This document shows, in pieces, positions 1-6,754 of a DNA stretch of 15,168 bases (positions within the stretch are counted from its first letter, which is position 1; every line of letters starts with the position of its first letter). The notes beneath the pieces are model-generated. The model ran no database searches, was not told where the DNA came from, and worked only from the letters and a program-made list of their open reading frames with translations. The stretch comes from Bacteroidia bacterium (GTDB lineage Bacteria; Bacteroidota; Bacteroidia; AKYH767-A; OLB10), in NCBI GenBank assembly GCA_025450095.1, contig JANWID010000123.1:1-15168 (forward strand). The letters are read 5' to 3'. Both the position numbers and the translations under genes were made by a program.

Positions 1-828
1 ACCATCGTATTGATGGTTTTCTTCAGCTCGAGAATTTCTCCTTTTACGTCTACAGTAATTTTTCTTGATAAGTCACCCTTTGCAACAGCGGTCGTTACCT
101 CTGCAATGTTCCGCACCTGGCCGGTGAGGTTCGACGCCATCTGGTTTACCGAATCCGTCAGATCTTTCCAGGTACCGGCAACTCCCTTTACATGCGCTTG
201 TCCGCCCAACTTTCCTTCTGTACCTACCTCCAGCGCCACACGCGTTACCTCCGATGAAAATGAGTTGAGCTGATCCACCATCGTGTTGATGGTATTTTTC
301 AGTTCCAGGATTTCACCTTTTACATCCACGGTAATTTTGCGCGACAAATCGCCTTTAGCTACCGCGGTGGTAACTTCGGCGATATTCCGCACCTGTGCTG
401 TAAGGTTACTTCCCATCTGGTTCACCGAGTCGGTAAGATCTTTCCATACACCTGCCACACCTTTCACTTTTGCCTGGCCTCCTAGTTTTCCTTCAGAGCC
501 AACTTCACGTGCTACGCGCGTTACTTCCATCGAAAAAAGATTGAGCTGCTTCACCATGTCGTTCACCTCTTTGGCAATGCGCGCAAATTCTCCCTGCAAC
601 TTATGTCCGCCGATCTCTTGGGGCATTTGTTGCGAAAGATTTCCTTTTGCAACCGAGCTGATTACGTGAGCGATTTCAATTATAGGATGAACCAGGTCGG
701 AGATAAGCGAATTCAGAGATTCCACCACCTGTCGCCACGACCCTTTTGCATGAGGTAGTTCTATGCGTTGTGTTAGTTTACCTTGTTTGCCAATGGTATT
801 ACCGGCTTTGGTAAACTCTTCAATCATC
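1..828 (-). repeat. 276-bp (92-codon) tandem repeats inside the HAMP gene
   Basis: The block starting ACCATCGTATTGATGG at 1 recurs at 277 (ACCATCGTGTTGATGG) and, more diverged, at 553 (ACCATGTCGTTCACC), so the period is exactly 276 bp. The copies at 1-276 and 277-552 are similar at DNA level with mostly synonymous changes. The copy at 553-828 is recognisable mainly in protein. Confidence 0.85.
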
Positions 829-1106
829 TGTTCGTTGATTGAAATTATCTGGTTGAGCGTATCGCATATTTTGCCGTTGATACCTACCTGGTCTATTGGC
901 ATGCGTACGCTGAAATTTCCCTTTCGTACTTCAGTAAGCACGCGTAGCAACTCAGTTGAAGTTGCTACGTTGTCAAGTTGAGCAGTTACCGGAAAGGCAA
1001 TCTTTTTCTTTTCCTTATCGGAATTTCCATTATTTCCGGCAATCAATACATCATGGTTTTCGTCCCGTTTTACCCGGATCGAACCAACAGGTTTTTTCTT
1101 ATCCAT
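1..1106 (-). CDS. Multi-HAMP sensor protein, probably the N-terminal part of a Nik1/Os-1-like (hybrid) histidine kinase; C-terminus cut by window edge
   Basis: About 368 residues are visible. The first 40 or so are Lys/Asp-rich with no signal peptide or membrane segment, so the protein is probably cytosolic. From about residue 45 to the edge it is a chain of HAMP-type units. Residues about 184-275 and 276-368 are nearly identical 92-residue repeats with the motifs [28 protein letters not shown] and [11 protein letters not shown], the signature of group III (Nik1/Os-1) kinases. The units before them are more diverged. The start is the first ATG after an in-frame TGA at 1149-1151 (minus). In the family these repeats relay osmotic or other stress signals to HisKA, ATPase and receiver domains. 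Those domains would lie beyond position 1, so kinase activity is inferred, not seen. Confidence 0.88.
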   Translation of the reverse strand, partial: MDKKKPVGSIRVKRDENHDVLIAGNNGNSDKEKKKIAFPVTAQLDNVATSTELLRVLTEVRKGNFSVRMPIDQVGINGKICDTLNQIISINEQMIEEFTKAGNTIGKQGKLTQRIELPHAKGSWRQVVESLNSLISDLVHPIIEIAHVISSVAKGNLSQQMPQEIGGHKLQGEFARIAKEVNDMVKQLNLFSMEVTRVAREVGSEGKLGGQAKVKGVAGVWKDLTDSVNQMGSNLTAQVRNIAEVTTAVAKGDLSRKITVDVKGEILELKNTINTMVDQLNSFSSEVTRVALEVGTEGKLGGQAHVKGVAGTWKDLTDSVNQMASNLTGQVRNIAEVTTAVAKGDLSRKITVDVKGEILELKKTINTM

Positions 1107-1381
1107 CTGAAGAATTGGTTTGAAAATAGTGTGATTCAGGAAGCAACATCAAAGGGAATCTTGCGTTTGCCCTCACAAGTTAATGGATTATAAAATACCA
1201 ATAAAAGACTCATGAAAATATTTTTTAAAATTGTAGAAACCGTTCCCCAAGATGGGGAGGTATGATTTTTGAGCAAGGCGTGAGGAGAGCACCAGTACCG
1301 GTTCCTAGGTAATTCCAGCCCCACGGAAACATAAAGAAATCAACGGAATTGTTTTTGCATGGATTCAGTAAATAGAATTTC
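1107..1381. other. Intergenic stretch without a recognised gene
   Basis: It separates the divergent HAMP gene (-) and the small ORF at 1382 (+), so it should hold the promoter of the HAMP gene, but I see no clean TAnnTTTG box. A small hairpin, TCCCC-aagat-GGGGA, lies near 1245. The longest open frame here, 62 codons on the minus strand, has no recognisable features. Confidence 0.5.
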
Positions 1382-1555
1382 ATGAAACTCTTTTTTAGGA
1401 AATCAAGGGAATTGCATTTAGAAAATTATTCCGAACTTCTACAGTTGGCAAAAAAGCGGAAAATTAGTTTGAACGAATTATATAGGGCCATTGTTGAAAC
1501 CGGCACCGTGAATATTAAGGAATTGAAAATGCACATTAAAAGCGGTAGGCGGTAG
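1382..1555 (+). CDS. Possible small protein, 57 residues, function unknown
   Basis: ATG at 1382 and TAG at 1553-1555. The predicted peptide is charged and probably helical (MKLFFRKSREL at the N-terminus, then LLQLAKKRKISLNELYRAI). It has no signal peptide. The first 53 codons look like ordinary coding sequence, with no simple repeats. The last codons (GGT AGG CGG TAG) fall inside the heptamer array starting at 1544, so the present stop may have been created by the repeat. I do not recognise the family. It could be a real small gene, or the truncated start of a longer one. Confidence 0.35.
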   Translation: MKLFFRKSRELHLENYSELLQLAKKRKISLNELYRAIVETGTVNIKELKMHIKSGRR

Positions 1556-1578
1556 GCAGTGGGCAGTGGGCAGTACGC
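1544..1578 (+). repeat. Heptamer tandem array (GGTAGGC/AGTGGGC), five units
   Basis: Units are GGTAGGC, GGTAGGC, AGTGGGC, AGTGGGC and AGTACGC. The array overlaps the end of the small ORF at 1382-1555. Its units at 1558-1578 match the reverse complement of 1681-1701 at 20 of 21 positions, so the two arrays could fold on each other in DNA or RNA. Confidence 0.9.
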
Positions 1579-1680
1579 AATATACTAGATACTACACTGA
1601 CGATTTATCCTGAAACGGTCTTTGGCGTTGATCACATCTCCAATTGTTAATTGTAGACTGCCAACTTTTGACTGGAGACT

Positions 1681-1708
1681 GCCTACTGCCCACTGCCCAC
1701 TGTCACTT
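1681..1708 (-). repeat. Heptamer tandem array (AAGTGAC then AGTGGGC units) at the stop of the DUF6799 gene
   Basis: Read on the minus strand the units are AAGTGAC, AGTGGGC, AGTGGGC and AGTAGGC. The first unit contains the Lys codon and the TGA stop of the gene at 1703-2008. Degenerate pieces (AGTC, AGTTGGCAGTC) continue to about 1650. The array is the inverted partner of the one at 1544-1578. Confidence 0.9.
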
Positions 1709-2008
1709 CGGTTCTTCCTTGAAATTTTTATCCGGATTGGTGGTCAGCAAATTTCCTTCATGATCGATGCATTCACCGACACTGAGGACAAATTTGGTTC
1801 CTGCTTTCCTGATAACTTCACCATTTGGTTTGATGATGGTTCCATTTTCCAGGGTAACTTCGGTATTTACTTTGTCTCCCTCATGCGTAATTACGAGCAT
1901 ACCGTCTTTCATTTCGGCGCAGTAATTATTTGCATACTCCGACGGCATATGCAGAAAGACATCCGCAGATAAAAAAGCGGCCGCAAGTACAATTAATATA
2001 GTTTTCAT
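1703..2008 (-). CDS. Small secreted DUF6799 protein (paralogue A)
   Basis: The protein has 101 residues and an N-terminal signal peptide-like segment (MKTILIVLAAAFLSADVF). Residues about 30-90 match the DUF6799 pattern of alternating DG/NG turns: KDGMLV, TLENGTIIKPNGEVIRKAG, then LSVGECIDHEGNL. The domain is known from small periplasmic or secreted Bacteroidota proteins and has no established function. The gene has a close relative at 4968-5360, sharing NGT-IKP-G-V-RK and GE--D--G. An A-rich ribosome-site region (AAAGAAC) precedes the ATG. The leader contains a hairpin (TATCCC/GGGATA) and, further up, a TPP riboswitch plus terminator. Whether the gene is under that control is unclear. Its stop codon lies in the first unit of a heptamer array. 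Confidence 0.82.
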   Translation of the reverse strand: MKTILIVLAAAFLSADVFLHMPSEYANNYCAEMKDGMLVITHEGDKVNTEVTLENGTIIKPNGEVIRKAGTKFVLSVGECIDHEGNLLTTNPDKNFKEEPK

Positions 2009-2178
2009 AATTAGTTCTTTTTATATCCCCGCATTACGGCCGGGATAGGATTTTATTTGAGTTTTCTTGTATTAAACATCCTATGAAAATTGAGCCAAAT
2101 TCATATTCTGTTGTACTTGAATAATTTATTTAATTTGTCAGTTTCACCTGAGTAAAATTATTCCCAATGTGAACGTGT
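2009..2178. other. Leader between riboswitch terminator and DUF6799 gene
   Basis: No gene longer than a few codons is seen on the minus strand; the longest peptide is about 7 residues. Near 2022-2045 an inverted pair TATCCC/GGGATA forms a hairpin just before the DUF6799 ribosome-site region. A separate promoter for the DUF6799 gene may lie here, but I find no perfect TAnnTTTG box, only a one-mismatch TGAATTTG on the minus strand. Confidence 0.4.
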
Positions 2179-2215
2179 AAAAAAGGAACCCCCGGCTTTT
2201 CAGGCCAGGGGTCCT
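2179..2215 (-). terminator. Intrinsic terminator behind the TPP riboswitch
   Basis: Read on the minus strand, AGGACCCCTGGC - ctgaaaa - GCCGGGGGTTCCT forms a GC-rich stem followed by TTTTTT (2184 down to 2179). It sits about 10 nt after the riboswitch P1 stem, the classical position of an expression platform. No gene ends just upstream on this strand, which supports a regulatory role rather than end-of-gene termination. Confidence 0.85.
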
Positions 2216-2224
2216 GTTTCAATT

Positions 2225-2310
2225 TTCTGGTTTCCTTCCGCCGGCATTACCCGTCTCAAGTGTTAAGGATGTAATCTCAGATTTCAGACAGAAACCACTC
2301 CTAAGCAGAA
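2225..2310 (-). promoter_or_regulatory. TPP (thiamine pyrophosphate) riboswitch, THI element
   Basis: On the minus strand the conserved TPP aptamer parts occur in order. P1 is TTCTG (2310-2306) with CAGAA near the 3' end. P2 is AGGA with TCCT around the GAGTGG and TTACA internal loop. P3 is GGTTTC with GAAATC. The invariant CTGAGA comes next (2280-2275). The P4/P5 arm follows, with CACTTGAGACGGGTAATG, then CCGGCGGAAGGAAA. This matches E. coli thiM element by element (CUGAGA, CACCUGAU, GGAUAAUGCC, GCGUAGGGAA). Such RNAs bind TPP and shut down thiamine synthesis or uptake genes, here plausibly by favouring the terminator at 2179-2215. The next gene downstream on this strand encodes DUF6799, not a thiamine gene. 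Confidence 0.9.
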
Positions 2311-2391
2311 AACGTTACGCGATGATTATATACAAAATTGTGCCAAGTGGTGAATAGGACGTACGGGGCAACAAGTTTTGATAAATTCTAG

Positions 2392-2403
2392 GGAATATAT
2401 TCC
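2392..2403. promoter_or_regulatory. Perfect 12-bp palindrome upstream of the DUF748 gene
   Basis: GGAATATATTCC lies just before a near-consensus -7 box GATATTTG (2410-2417, one mismatch to TAnnTTTG), about 90 bp upstream of the DUF748 start. The symmetry and position suit a repressor or activator site. No -33 TTTG is seen at the proper distance, so both promoter and operator are tentative. Confidence 0.3.
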
Positions 2404-2494
2404 TTAGTTGATATTTGTATTCCCCGTTTTTCCCCGATTTTCTCAAAAATGACCGGATGACTTGAATTCTGCCGGTGGCGTCATTTTTGCAACC

Positions 2495-4855
2495 ATGAAT
2501 AATATGACGCGCCTCAGAAAATCCCTTTTGATAACTGCTGGAATAATTGTCGGACTAGTTATCCTGGTTATTCTATTCATTTCCCCTATAACAAAATATG
2601 CAATCGAAAAGTATGACGAAGAATATACGGGGCGGAAAATTACATTAAGCCTGGCATATGTAAATCCATTTACCGGATATATATATCTACGGAATCTGAA
2701 ATTATTCGAATACAAAAGCGATAGTGTATTTTTCTCTGCGAAGGGGATCAGCGTTAATATAGGTATTTGGAAACTTCTTTCAAAGACCTATGTAATCAGC
2801 GACTTTACAATGAATGAACCATATGGAATAGTCATTCAAAACAAAGACCGTTCAAATTTCGATGATTTGCTTAAAAAATTCACCCAAACCTCGGACACGC
2901 TTTCAGAACCGGCACATTTTGAAATCGGGGATATTAATATTAAAAATGGAGAGTTTCATTATGTCGAAAATGAAATTCCAATTAATTATTTCATAAGAAA
3001 AGTCAATGTGAGCAGCGAAGGTATGAGTTGGGATTCCGATTCTGTTTCGGCTGAATTTGATTTCTTGTCAGGCGTAAGCTCTGGGGAAATCAAAGGAAAC
3101 ATCACCGCAAATATGACTGCCAAACGCTACCGGCTTGCCGTGAAAATAGATAAGTTTGATATGAATCTGATTGAGCAATACATGAAAGATCTTACAAACT
3201 ATGGAACGCTGCGGGCCACTGTGGATGCCGACCTGTTAACTAATGGTTCGTATGAGGATACAGAAGATATTACTATGTCCGGGACAATGGCAGTGAATGG
3301 TTTTCATTTTGGTAAAAATCCAAGAGTTGATTACGCCTCTTTTGATCAATTAATTATTGCTATGACGGAGATAAGTCCTAAAAAGTACATTTTTCACGGC
3401 GATTCCCTAATCCTCAAACATCCTTATTTTAAGTATGAAAAATATGATTCGCTTGATAACCTTGAGACCATGTTTGGAAAGGACGGACAAAACATCGATG
3501 CGGTAAAGGCTGATTCGGCCAAATTCAACCTTATAATAGAGATGGCAGAATATGTTAAGAAATTATCAAAATATTTTTTCAAAAGCCACTACAGAATAAA
3601 CAGACTGGCAATAACTGATGCTGATATCAGGTACAACGACTATTCAATGAGCGAGAAGTTTTCGATGGATTTTAACCCGCTGAGCATTAAAGCAGACTCA
3701 ATAGATAAGAATCATCCCTGGGTGTATCTGACCGTGAATTCCGGAATTAAACCTTATGGCGACTTTGAAGCACAGGTAACGATCAACCCAAAAGACAGCA
3801 GTGATTTTGATATGAATTACAACATTCAAAAATTACCTCTTTCGATGTTGAATCCTTACACCATTATGTATGCATCCTATCCCTTCGATCGGGGAACCAT
3901 TGAATTCAATGGCAAATGGCATGTGCGAAACGGGAAGATCGAAAGTGTCAACCACCTGGTGGTTATCGATCCCCGGATCACGAAAAGACTACACAATAAG
4001 GAGATCAAATTTATCCCTATGAGACCCGTTATGGCATTGGTGCGGGAACAAGGTAATGTAATCGATTATGAAATTCCTATAACCGGCAACCTGGATGATC
4101 CAAAGTTTCACATTGGGGATATTATCTGGGATATAGTATCCAATATTTTCGTAAAGCCGGTTAAAACCGGTTACAGAATTCAAGTGAAGGAGGTGGAAAC
4201 GGAAATAGAAAAATCGCTCTCGCTTAAATGGCCCATGCGGAGTTCTGAGTTGCTGCCGGACCAGGAGCAATTTATTGAAAAAATGACTCAATTCTTAAAA
4301 GAAAATCCAAACGCCACCATTTCGGTGTACCCTCAGTTATTTGAACAAAAGGAACGGGAATACACGTTGTTTTTTGAAGCTAAGAAAAAGTATTATCTCT
4401 TGAAAGAGAAAAAAAGCGAGGAGGCATTCGATGAGATGGATTCTGTTAAGGTGGAGAAAATGTCAGTTAAGGATGAAGATTTTGTTAAATATGCCGACAA
4501 GCAGCTCAAAGACTCACTTAAATTCACCATACAGGAAAAATGCCTTGCTGTAGTAGATAGTAACAGAGTCAATATGAAATTAAAACAGCTAAATGAAATA
4601 CGCAAGAATGTATTTATAAAATACTTTGTTGAAAACGGTGTTGATAAACAACTGGTGATTCACAAGGAACATAGCATAGTACCATTCAACGGCTTTTCGT
4701 TCTTTAAAATAAATTACCAGGGTGAATTACCCACGGCTCTTTTAAAGGCATACGATAAAATGGAAGAGCTGAATTCAGAACCTCCAAGGAAAAAGTTTAA
4801 AAAAGATAGGGAAACTACCATCCCACCACCGGAGGTAAACCCCAATACCAGGTAG
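2495..4855 (+). CDS. DUF748 / AsmA-like envelope protein
   Basis: The protein has 786 residues. One N-terminal membrane segment lies at about residues 10-30 (LLITAGIIVGLVILVILF). A long region of repeated amphipathic strands follows, in the style of DUF748 and AsmA-like proteins. It contains VNPFTGYIYLRNL and IGIWKLL near the start, and GDINIKNGEFHYVEN and PITGNLDDPKFHIGDI later. After residue 600 comes the OmpA-like tail typical of DUF748 (LLPDQEQFIEKMTQFLKENP), then a charged helical region and a basic, Pro-rich C-terminus. Known AsmA-like proteins act in the inner membrane and periplasm, where some carry lipid toward the outer membrane; that role here is inference. I chose ATG 2495 over an upstream TTG (2462), because it puts the membrane segment at the N-terminus; ATG 2504 is also possible. 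Confidence 0.85.
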   Translation: MNNMTRLRKSLLITAGIIVGLVILVILFISPITKYAIEKYDEEYTGRKITLSLAYVNPFTGYIYLRNLKLFEYKSDSVFFSAKGISVNIGIWKLLSKTYVISDFTMNEPYGIVIQNKDRSNFDDLLKKFTQTSDTLSEPAHFEIGDINIKNGEFHYVENEIPINYFIRKVNVSSEGMSWDSDSVSAEFDFLSGVSSGEIKGNITANMTAKRYRLAVKIDKFDMNLIEQYMKDLTNYGTLRATVDADLLTNGSYEDTEDITMSGTMAVNGFHFGKNPRVDYASFDQLIIAMTEISPKKYIFHGDSLILKHPYFKYEKYDSLDNLETMFGKDGQNIDAVKADSAKFNLIIEMAEYVKKLSKYFFKSHYRINRLAITDADIRYNDYSMSEKFSMDFNPLSIKADSIDKNHPWVYLTVNSGIKPYGDFEAQVTINPKDSSDFDMNYNIQKLPLSMLNPYTIMYASYPFDRGTIEFNGKWHVRNGKIESVNHLVVIDPRITKRLHNKEIKFIPMRPVMALVREQGNVIDYEIPITGNLDDPKFHIGDIIWDIVSNIFVKPVKTGYRIQVKEVETEIEKSLSLKWPMRSSELLPDQEQFIEKMTQFLKENPNATISVYPQLFEQKEREYTLFFEAKKKYYLLKEKKSEEAFDEMDSVKVEKMSVKDEDFVKYADKQLKDSLKFTIQEKCLAVVDSNRVNMKLKQLNEIRKNVFIKYFVENGVDKQLVIHKEHSIVPFNGFSFFKINYQGELPTALLKAYDKMEELNSEPPRKKFKKDRETTIPPPEVNPNTR

Positions 4856-4967
4856 GAATACATGCTGTTGCGTAAAAATTCCACACTTTGCTTTGGTACC
4901 ATATTTGGGTTAACAGATGAACAAAAAAACCAATTCAAAAAATAGGGATACTAAGCTCAACAACAAA

Positions 4968-5360
4968 ATGAAAATTCTAACCGCAATAATAATTGTTACA
5001 ATGACTTTGAACGCGTACAGTCAGACAAACAGCACAGGGTCATCTCAAATGGAATCTAAAAGCCAGGGAAACTTCGGAAACACAATGGAATTCACTGAAT
5101 ATGCGGACAATTCAATTATTTCGAGCGACACATTGTTACCCGATGGATATATGCTTCATGGAACAAAAATGACAACCGTAAAAAATGGCATTATGAAGCT
5201 TATGAAAAGTGAAATAGTACTTCAGAATGGTACAAGGATCAAGCCCGATGGAAATGTCTTCAGGAAAAACAAGCCGGTCTTATTACTTAATTATGGAGAA
5301 TATGTTGATCCTTCGGGGAAAATTCTCCCCATGAATTTCGCAAATGCTTTACAATTTTAA
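4968..5360 (+). CDS. Small secreted DUF6799 protein (paralogue B)
   Basis: The protein has 130 residues starting at MKILTAIIIVTMTLNAYSQ, a good signal peptide with probable cleavage after AYS. An upstream in-frame ATG at 4917 would add 17 basic residues before the signal and is less likely. A low-complexity Ser/Asn/Gln stretch follows. From about residue 58 the DUF6799 domain reads GYMLHGTKMTTVKNG, then VLQNGTRIKPDGNVFRK and LNYGEYVDPSGKI. It is related to the protein at 1703-2008. A one-mismatch -7 box (CATATTTG, 4900-4907) precedes it. The next gene starts 18 bp downstream in the same direction, so the two are probably cotranscribed. No biochemical role is known. Confidence 0.8.
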   Translation: MKILTAIIIVTMTLNAYSQTNSTGSSQMESKSQGNFGNTMEFTEYADNSIISSDTLLPDGYMLHGTKMTTVKNGIMKLMKSEIVLQNGTRIKPDGNVFRKNKPVLLLNYGEYVDPSGKILPMNFANALQF

Positions 5361-5378
5361 CAATAAATAAAAATCATC

Positions 5379-5843
5379 ATGAAAAACGAAAAAATAGTTG
5401 ATATAATTAACAAACTGGTTGTTATTAACAACGACCGCATCGAAGGTTATGAAAAAGCCATTGAAGAAACAGATGATCATGAACTTCAAGCTATGTTCCG
5501 TCAATTTATCGATACAAGCCGCAGCTGCGAACGAGAATTGGTATCTGTAGTATTACAACATGGCGGAAAACCGGATGAAGGAACGAAAATGACGGGCAAA
5601 TATTTCAGGGTATGGATGGATGTGAAAGCTGCTTTGACAGCACATGACCGGAAAGCAATTCTGAATTCATGTGAATTTGGCGAAGATCATGCAGTCAAGA
5701 CCTATGAAGAGGTGATTAAGGATGATCTCAATGATCTCCCCCCTGCGATTCAGCAAATAGTCAGGAATCAATATAATGAAATCAAAACGGACCACGACAC
5801 GGTGAAATCCACGCGCGACCAGATGGTTTCAACCCCCAGGTAA
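5379..5843 (+). CDS. PA2169-type four-helix-bundle protein (DUF2383)
   Basis: The protein has 154 residues, all helical, with no signal peptide. The N-terminal half matches the DUF2383/PA2169 family: IINKLVVINNDRIEGYEKAI, then FRQFIDTSRSCERELVSVV, and GGKPDEGTKMTGKYFRVWMD. The C-terminal part (FGEDHAVKTYEEVIKDDL, then IQQIVRNQYNEIKTDHD) completes a ferritin-like four-helix bundle. Members are small cytosolic proteins often seen next to stress genes; their activity is unknown. The gene starts 18 bp after the DUF6799 gene, preceded by an A-rich region (AATAAATAAAAATC) typical of Bacteroidota ribosome sites, and ends before a strong terminator. Confidence 0.9.
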   Translation: MKNEKIVDIINKLVVINNDRIEGYEKAIEETDDHELQAMFRQFIDTSRSCERELVSVVLQHGGKPDEGTKMTGKYFRVWMDVKAALTAHDRKAILNSCEFGEDHAVKTYEEVIKDDLNDLPPAIQQIVRNQYNEIKTDHDTVKSTRDQMVSTPR

Positions 5844-5861
5844 TTTTTTAGTAATTTTATT

Positions 5862-5897
5862 CGCGTCCTTTGTTGAATAGCAAAGGACGCGTTTTTG
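5862..5897 (+). terminator. Intrinsic terminator after the four-helix-bundle gene
   Basis: CGCGTCCTTTG (5862-5872), loop TTGAATAG, perfect 11-bp partner CAAAGGACGCG (5881-5891), then TTTTT. It closes the 4968-5843 transcription unit. Confidence 0.92.
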
Positions 5898-5925
5898 TGT
5901 CTACTCACACCTAAAAAATAATCTA

Positions 5926-6405
5926 ATGGTCTCCTCAAAGAAAAGAAAACCTTCAATATTTGAATCAATTGCTACTACGGTGACTAAAGCTTCAGGCGGA
6001 ACAAGTGCCTTTATTATTGCCTCAGCGATAATTATAATCTGGCTTGTAACCGGACCTGTTTTTGGATTTTCTGATACCTGGCAATTAGTCATTAATACGG
6101 GTACAACCATTGTTACGTTCCTGATGGTTTTCCTCATACAACGAAGCCAGAATAAGGATTCAATGGCGGTTCATTTAAAACTAAATGAGCTTATAGTAGC
6201 TATCGAAATGGCCAATAATCGCTTGATTGCTGTAGAGGATATTAGCGAAGACGACTTGAAACATTTGCATATTTTTTATCAGAAACTGGCGGAAATGGCC
6301 AGTAAGGAAATGAGTGTAGAAGAATCGCATTCAAAATTTGTTGCTGATTTTCACCACAAACGTAAAAGGACAGCACTAAGTAAGCATAAATTAAGTGACA
6401 AGTGA
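5926..6405 (+). CDS. Low-affinity iron permease family protein
   Basis: The protein has 159 residues. Two hydrophobic segments are seen: about residues 27-47 (SAFIIASAIIIIWLVTGPVF) and about 51-70 (WQLVINTGTTIVTFLMVFL). Between and after them is the family signature TGPVFGFSDTWQLVINTGTT, then QRSQNKDSMAVHLKLNELIV. The C-terminal half is a soluble helical tail. The family (PF04120) is named after yeast Fet4; bacterial members are short, and iron transport has rarely been shown for them. The last codons (AGT GAC AAG TGA) lie inside a heptamer array, so the terminal residues SDK and the stop come from the repeat. Confidence 0.88.
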   Translation: MVSSKKRKPSIFESIATTVTKASGGTSAFIIASAIIIIWLVTGPVFGFSDTWQLVINTGTTIVTFLMVFLIQRSQNKDSMAVHLKLNELIVAIEMANNRLIAVEDISEDDLKHLHIFYQKLAEMASKEMSVEESHSKFVADFHHKRKRTALSKHKLSDK

Positions 6406-6434
6406 CAAGTGACAAGTGACAAGTGGCCGGTGAC
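6393..6434 (+). repeat. Heptamer tandem array (AAGTGAC), six units, at the stop of the iron permease gene
   Basis: Four perfect AAGTGAC units are followed by AAGTGGC and CGGTGAC. The gene's TGA stop is in the second unit. AAGTGAC is also the first unit of the array at the stop of the gene at 1703-2008. Confidence 0.95.
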
Positions 6435-6480
6435 CAGCTTGCCCTGAGCGCCCGCCATGAGCGAAGTCGAAGGGTGACCA
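6435..6480. repeat. Hairpin-prone spacer with a GAGCGAAGTCGAAGGG motif
   Basis: CCCTGAGCG, then GAGCGAAGTCGAAGGG, sits between the first heptamer array and the duplicated 77-bp block. The ends CCCT/AGGG can pair. GAGCGAAGTCGAAGGG resembles a short motif I have often seen between genes in Bacteroidota genomes; that is recollection, not a search. Confidence 0.45.
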
Positions 6481-6611
6481 GTAACCTGAGCACGAAGATT
6501 TTTTTAACTATATAGTCTTTAGCTTCGTTGATGCAAGTGACCAGTGACCAGTGACCAGTGACCTGAGACCGAAGAATTTTTAATTATATAGACTTTAGCT
6601 TCGCTGAATGG
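6481..6611. repeat. Direct duplication of a ~50-bp AT-rich block, 77 bp apart
   Basis: Copy A starts at 6481 (GTAACCTGAGCACGAAG) and copy B at 6558 (GTGACCTGAGACCGAAG). Both continue with a T-run, a TATATAG core, CTTTAGCTTCG and TGA(A)TG. In each copy CGAAG and CTTCG are inverted ends (6493-6527 and 6570-6603), and in copy A the centre is the palindrome ACTATATAGT. Heptamers separate and follow the copies. Confidence 0.85.
6535..6562 (+). repeat. Heptamer tandem array (AAGTGAC/CAGTGAC), four units
   Basis: AAGTGAC followed by three CAGTGAC units, lying between the two copies of the AT-rich block. A further single ACAGTGACCAG occurs near 6615. Confidence 0.92.
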
Positions 6612-6710
6612 TGGACAGTGACCAGAACTAACTGCAGAGATATGTGAATTACTAAAGTGTGTGACTATGTCAGTACACTGAAAATGAACAAGGTGTTTTT
6701 GTGTGAATTA

Positions 6711-6743
6711 TTTCTGAGTACTGACAAAGTCAGTACTCAGAAA
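6711..6743. repeat. Perfect 15-bp inverted repeat with 3-nt loop
   Basis: TTTCTGAGTACTGAC (6711-6725), AAA, GTCAGTACTCAGAAA (6729-6743). A degenerate relative (GTGTGTGAC-tat-GTCAGTACAC) sits at about 6657-6678. No U-tract follows, so it does not look like a terminator. Confidence 0.92.
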
Positions 6744-6754
6744 ATTATAAGGAG

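Noticed and set aside
10..669. Plus-strand open frames of 87 and 128 codons
   Set aside because: They are antisense to the HAMP repeats, which give a highly conserved protein on the minus strand; the two frames resemble each other only because of the 276-bp repeat.
1622..1972. 116-codon plus-strand frame
   Set aside because: It is antisense to the DUF6799 gene and begins in the inverted heptamer region.
2462..2494. Upstream TTG start adding 11 residues to the DUF748 protein
   Set aside because: The added residues (NSAGGVIFAT) would place extra sequence before the membrane segment; ATG 2495 is the simpler start.
4917..4967. Upstream ATG start for DUF6799 paralogue B
   Set aside because: It would put 17 basic residues in front of a good signal peptide; ATG 4968 gives a standard signal peptide.
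6393..6562. CRISPR array
   Set aside because: The repeated units are 7 bp without spacers; CRISPR repeats are about 23-47 bp with unique spacers.
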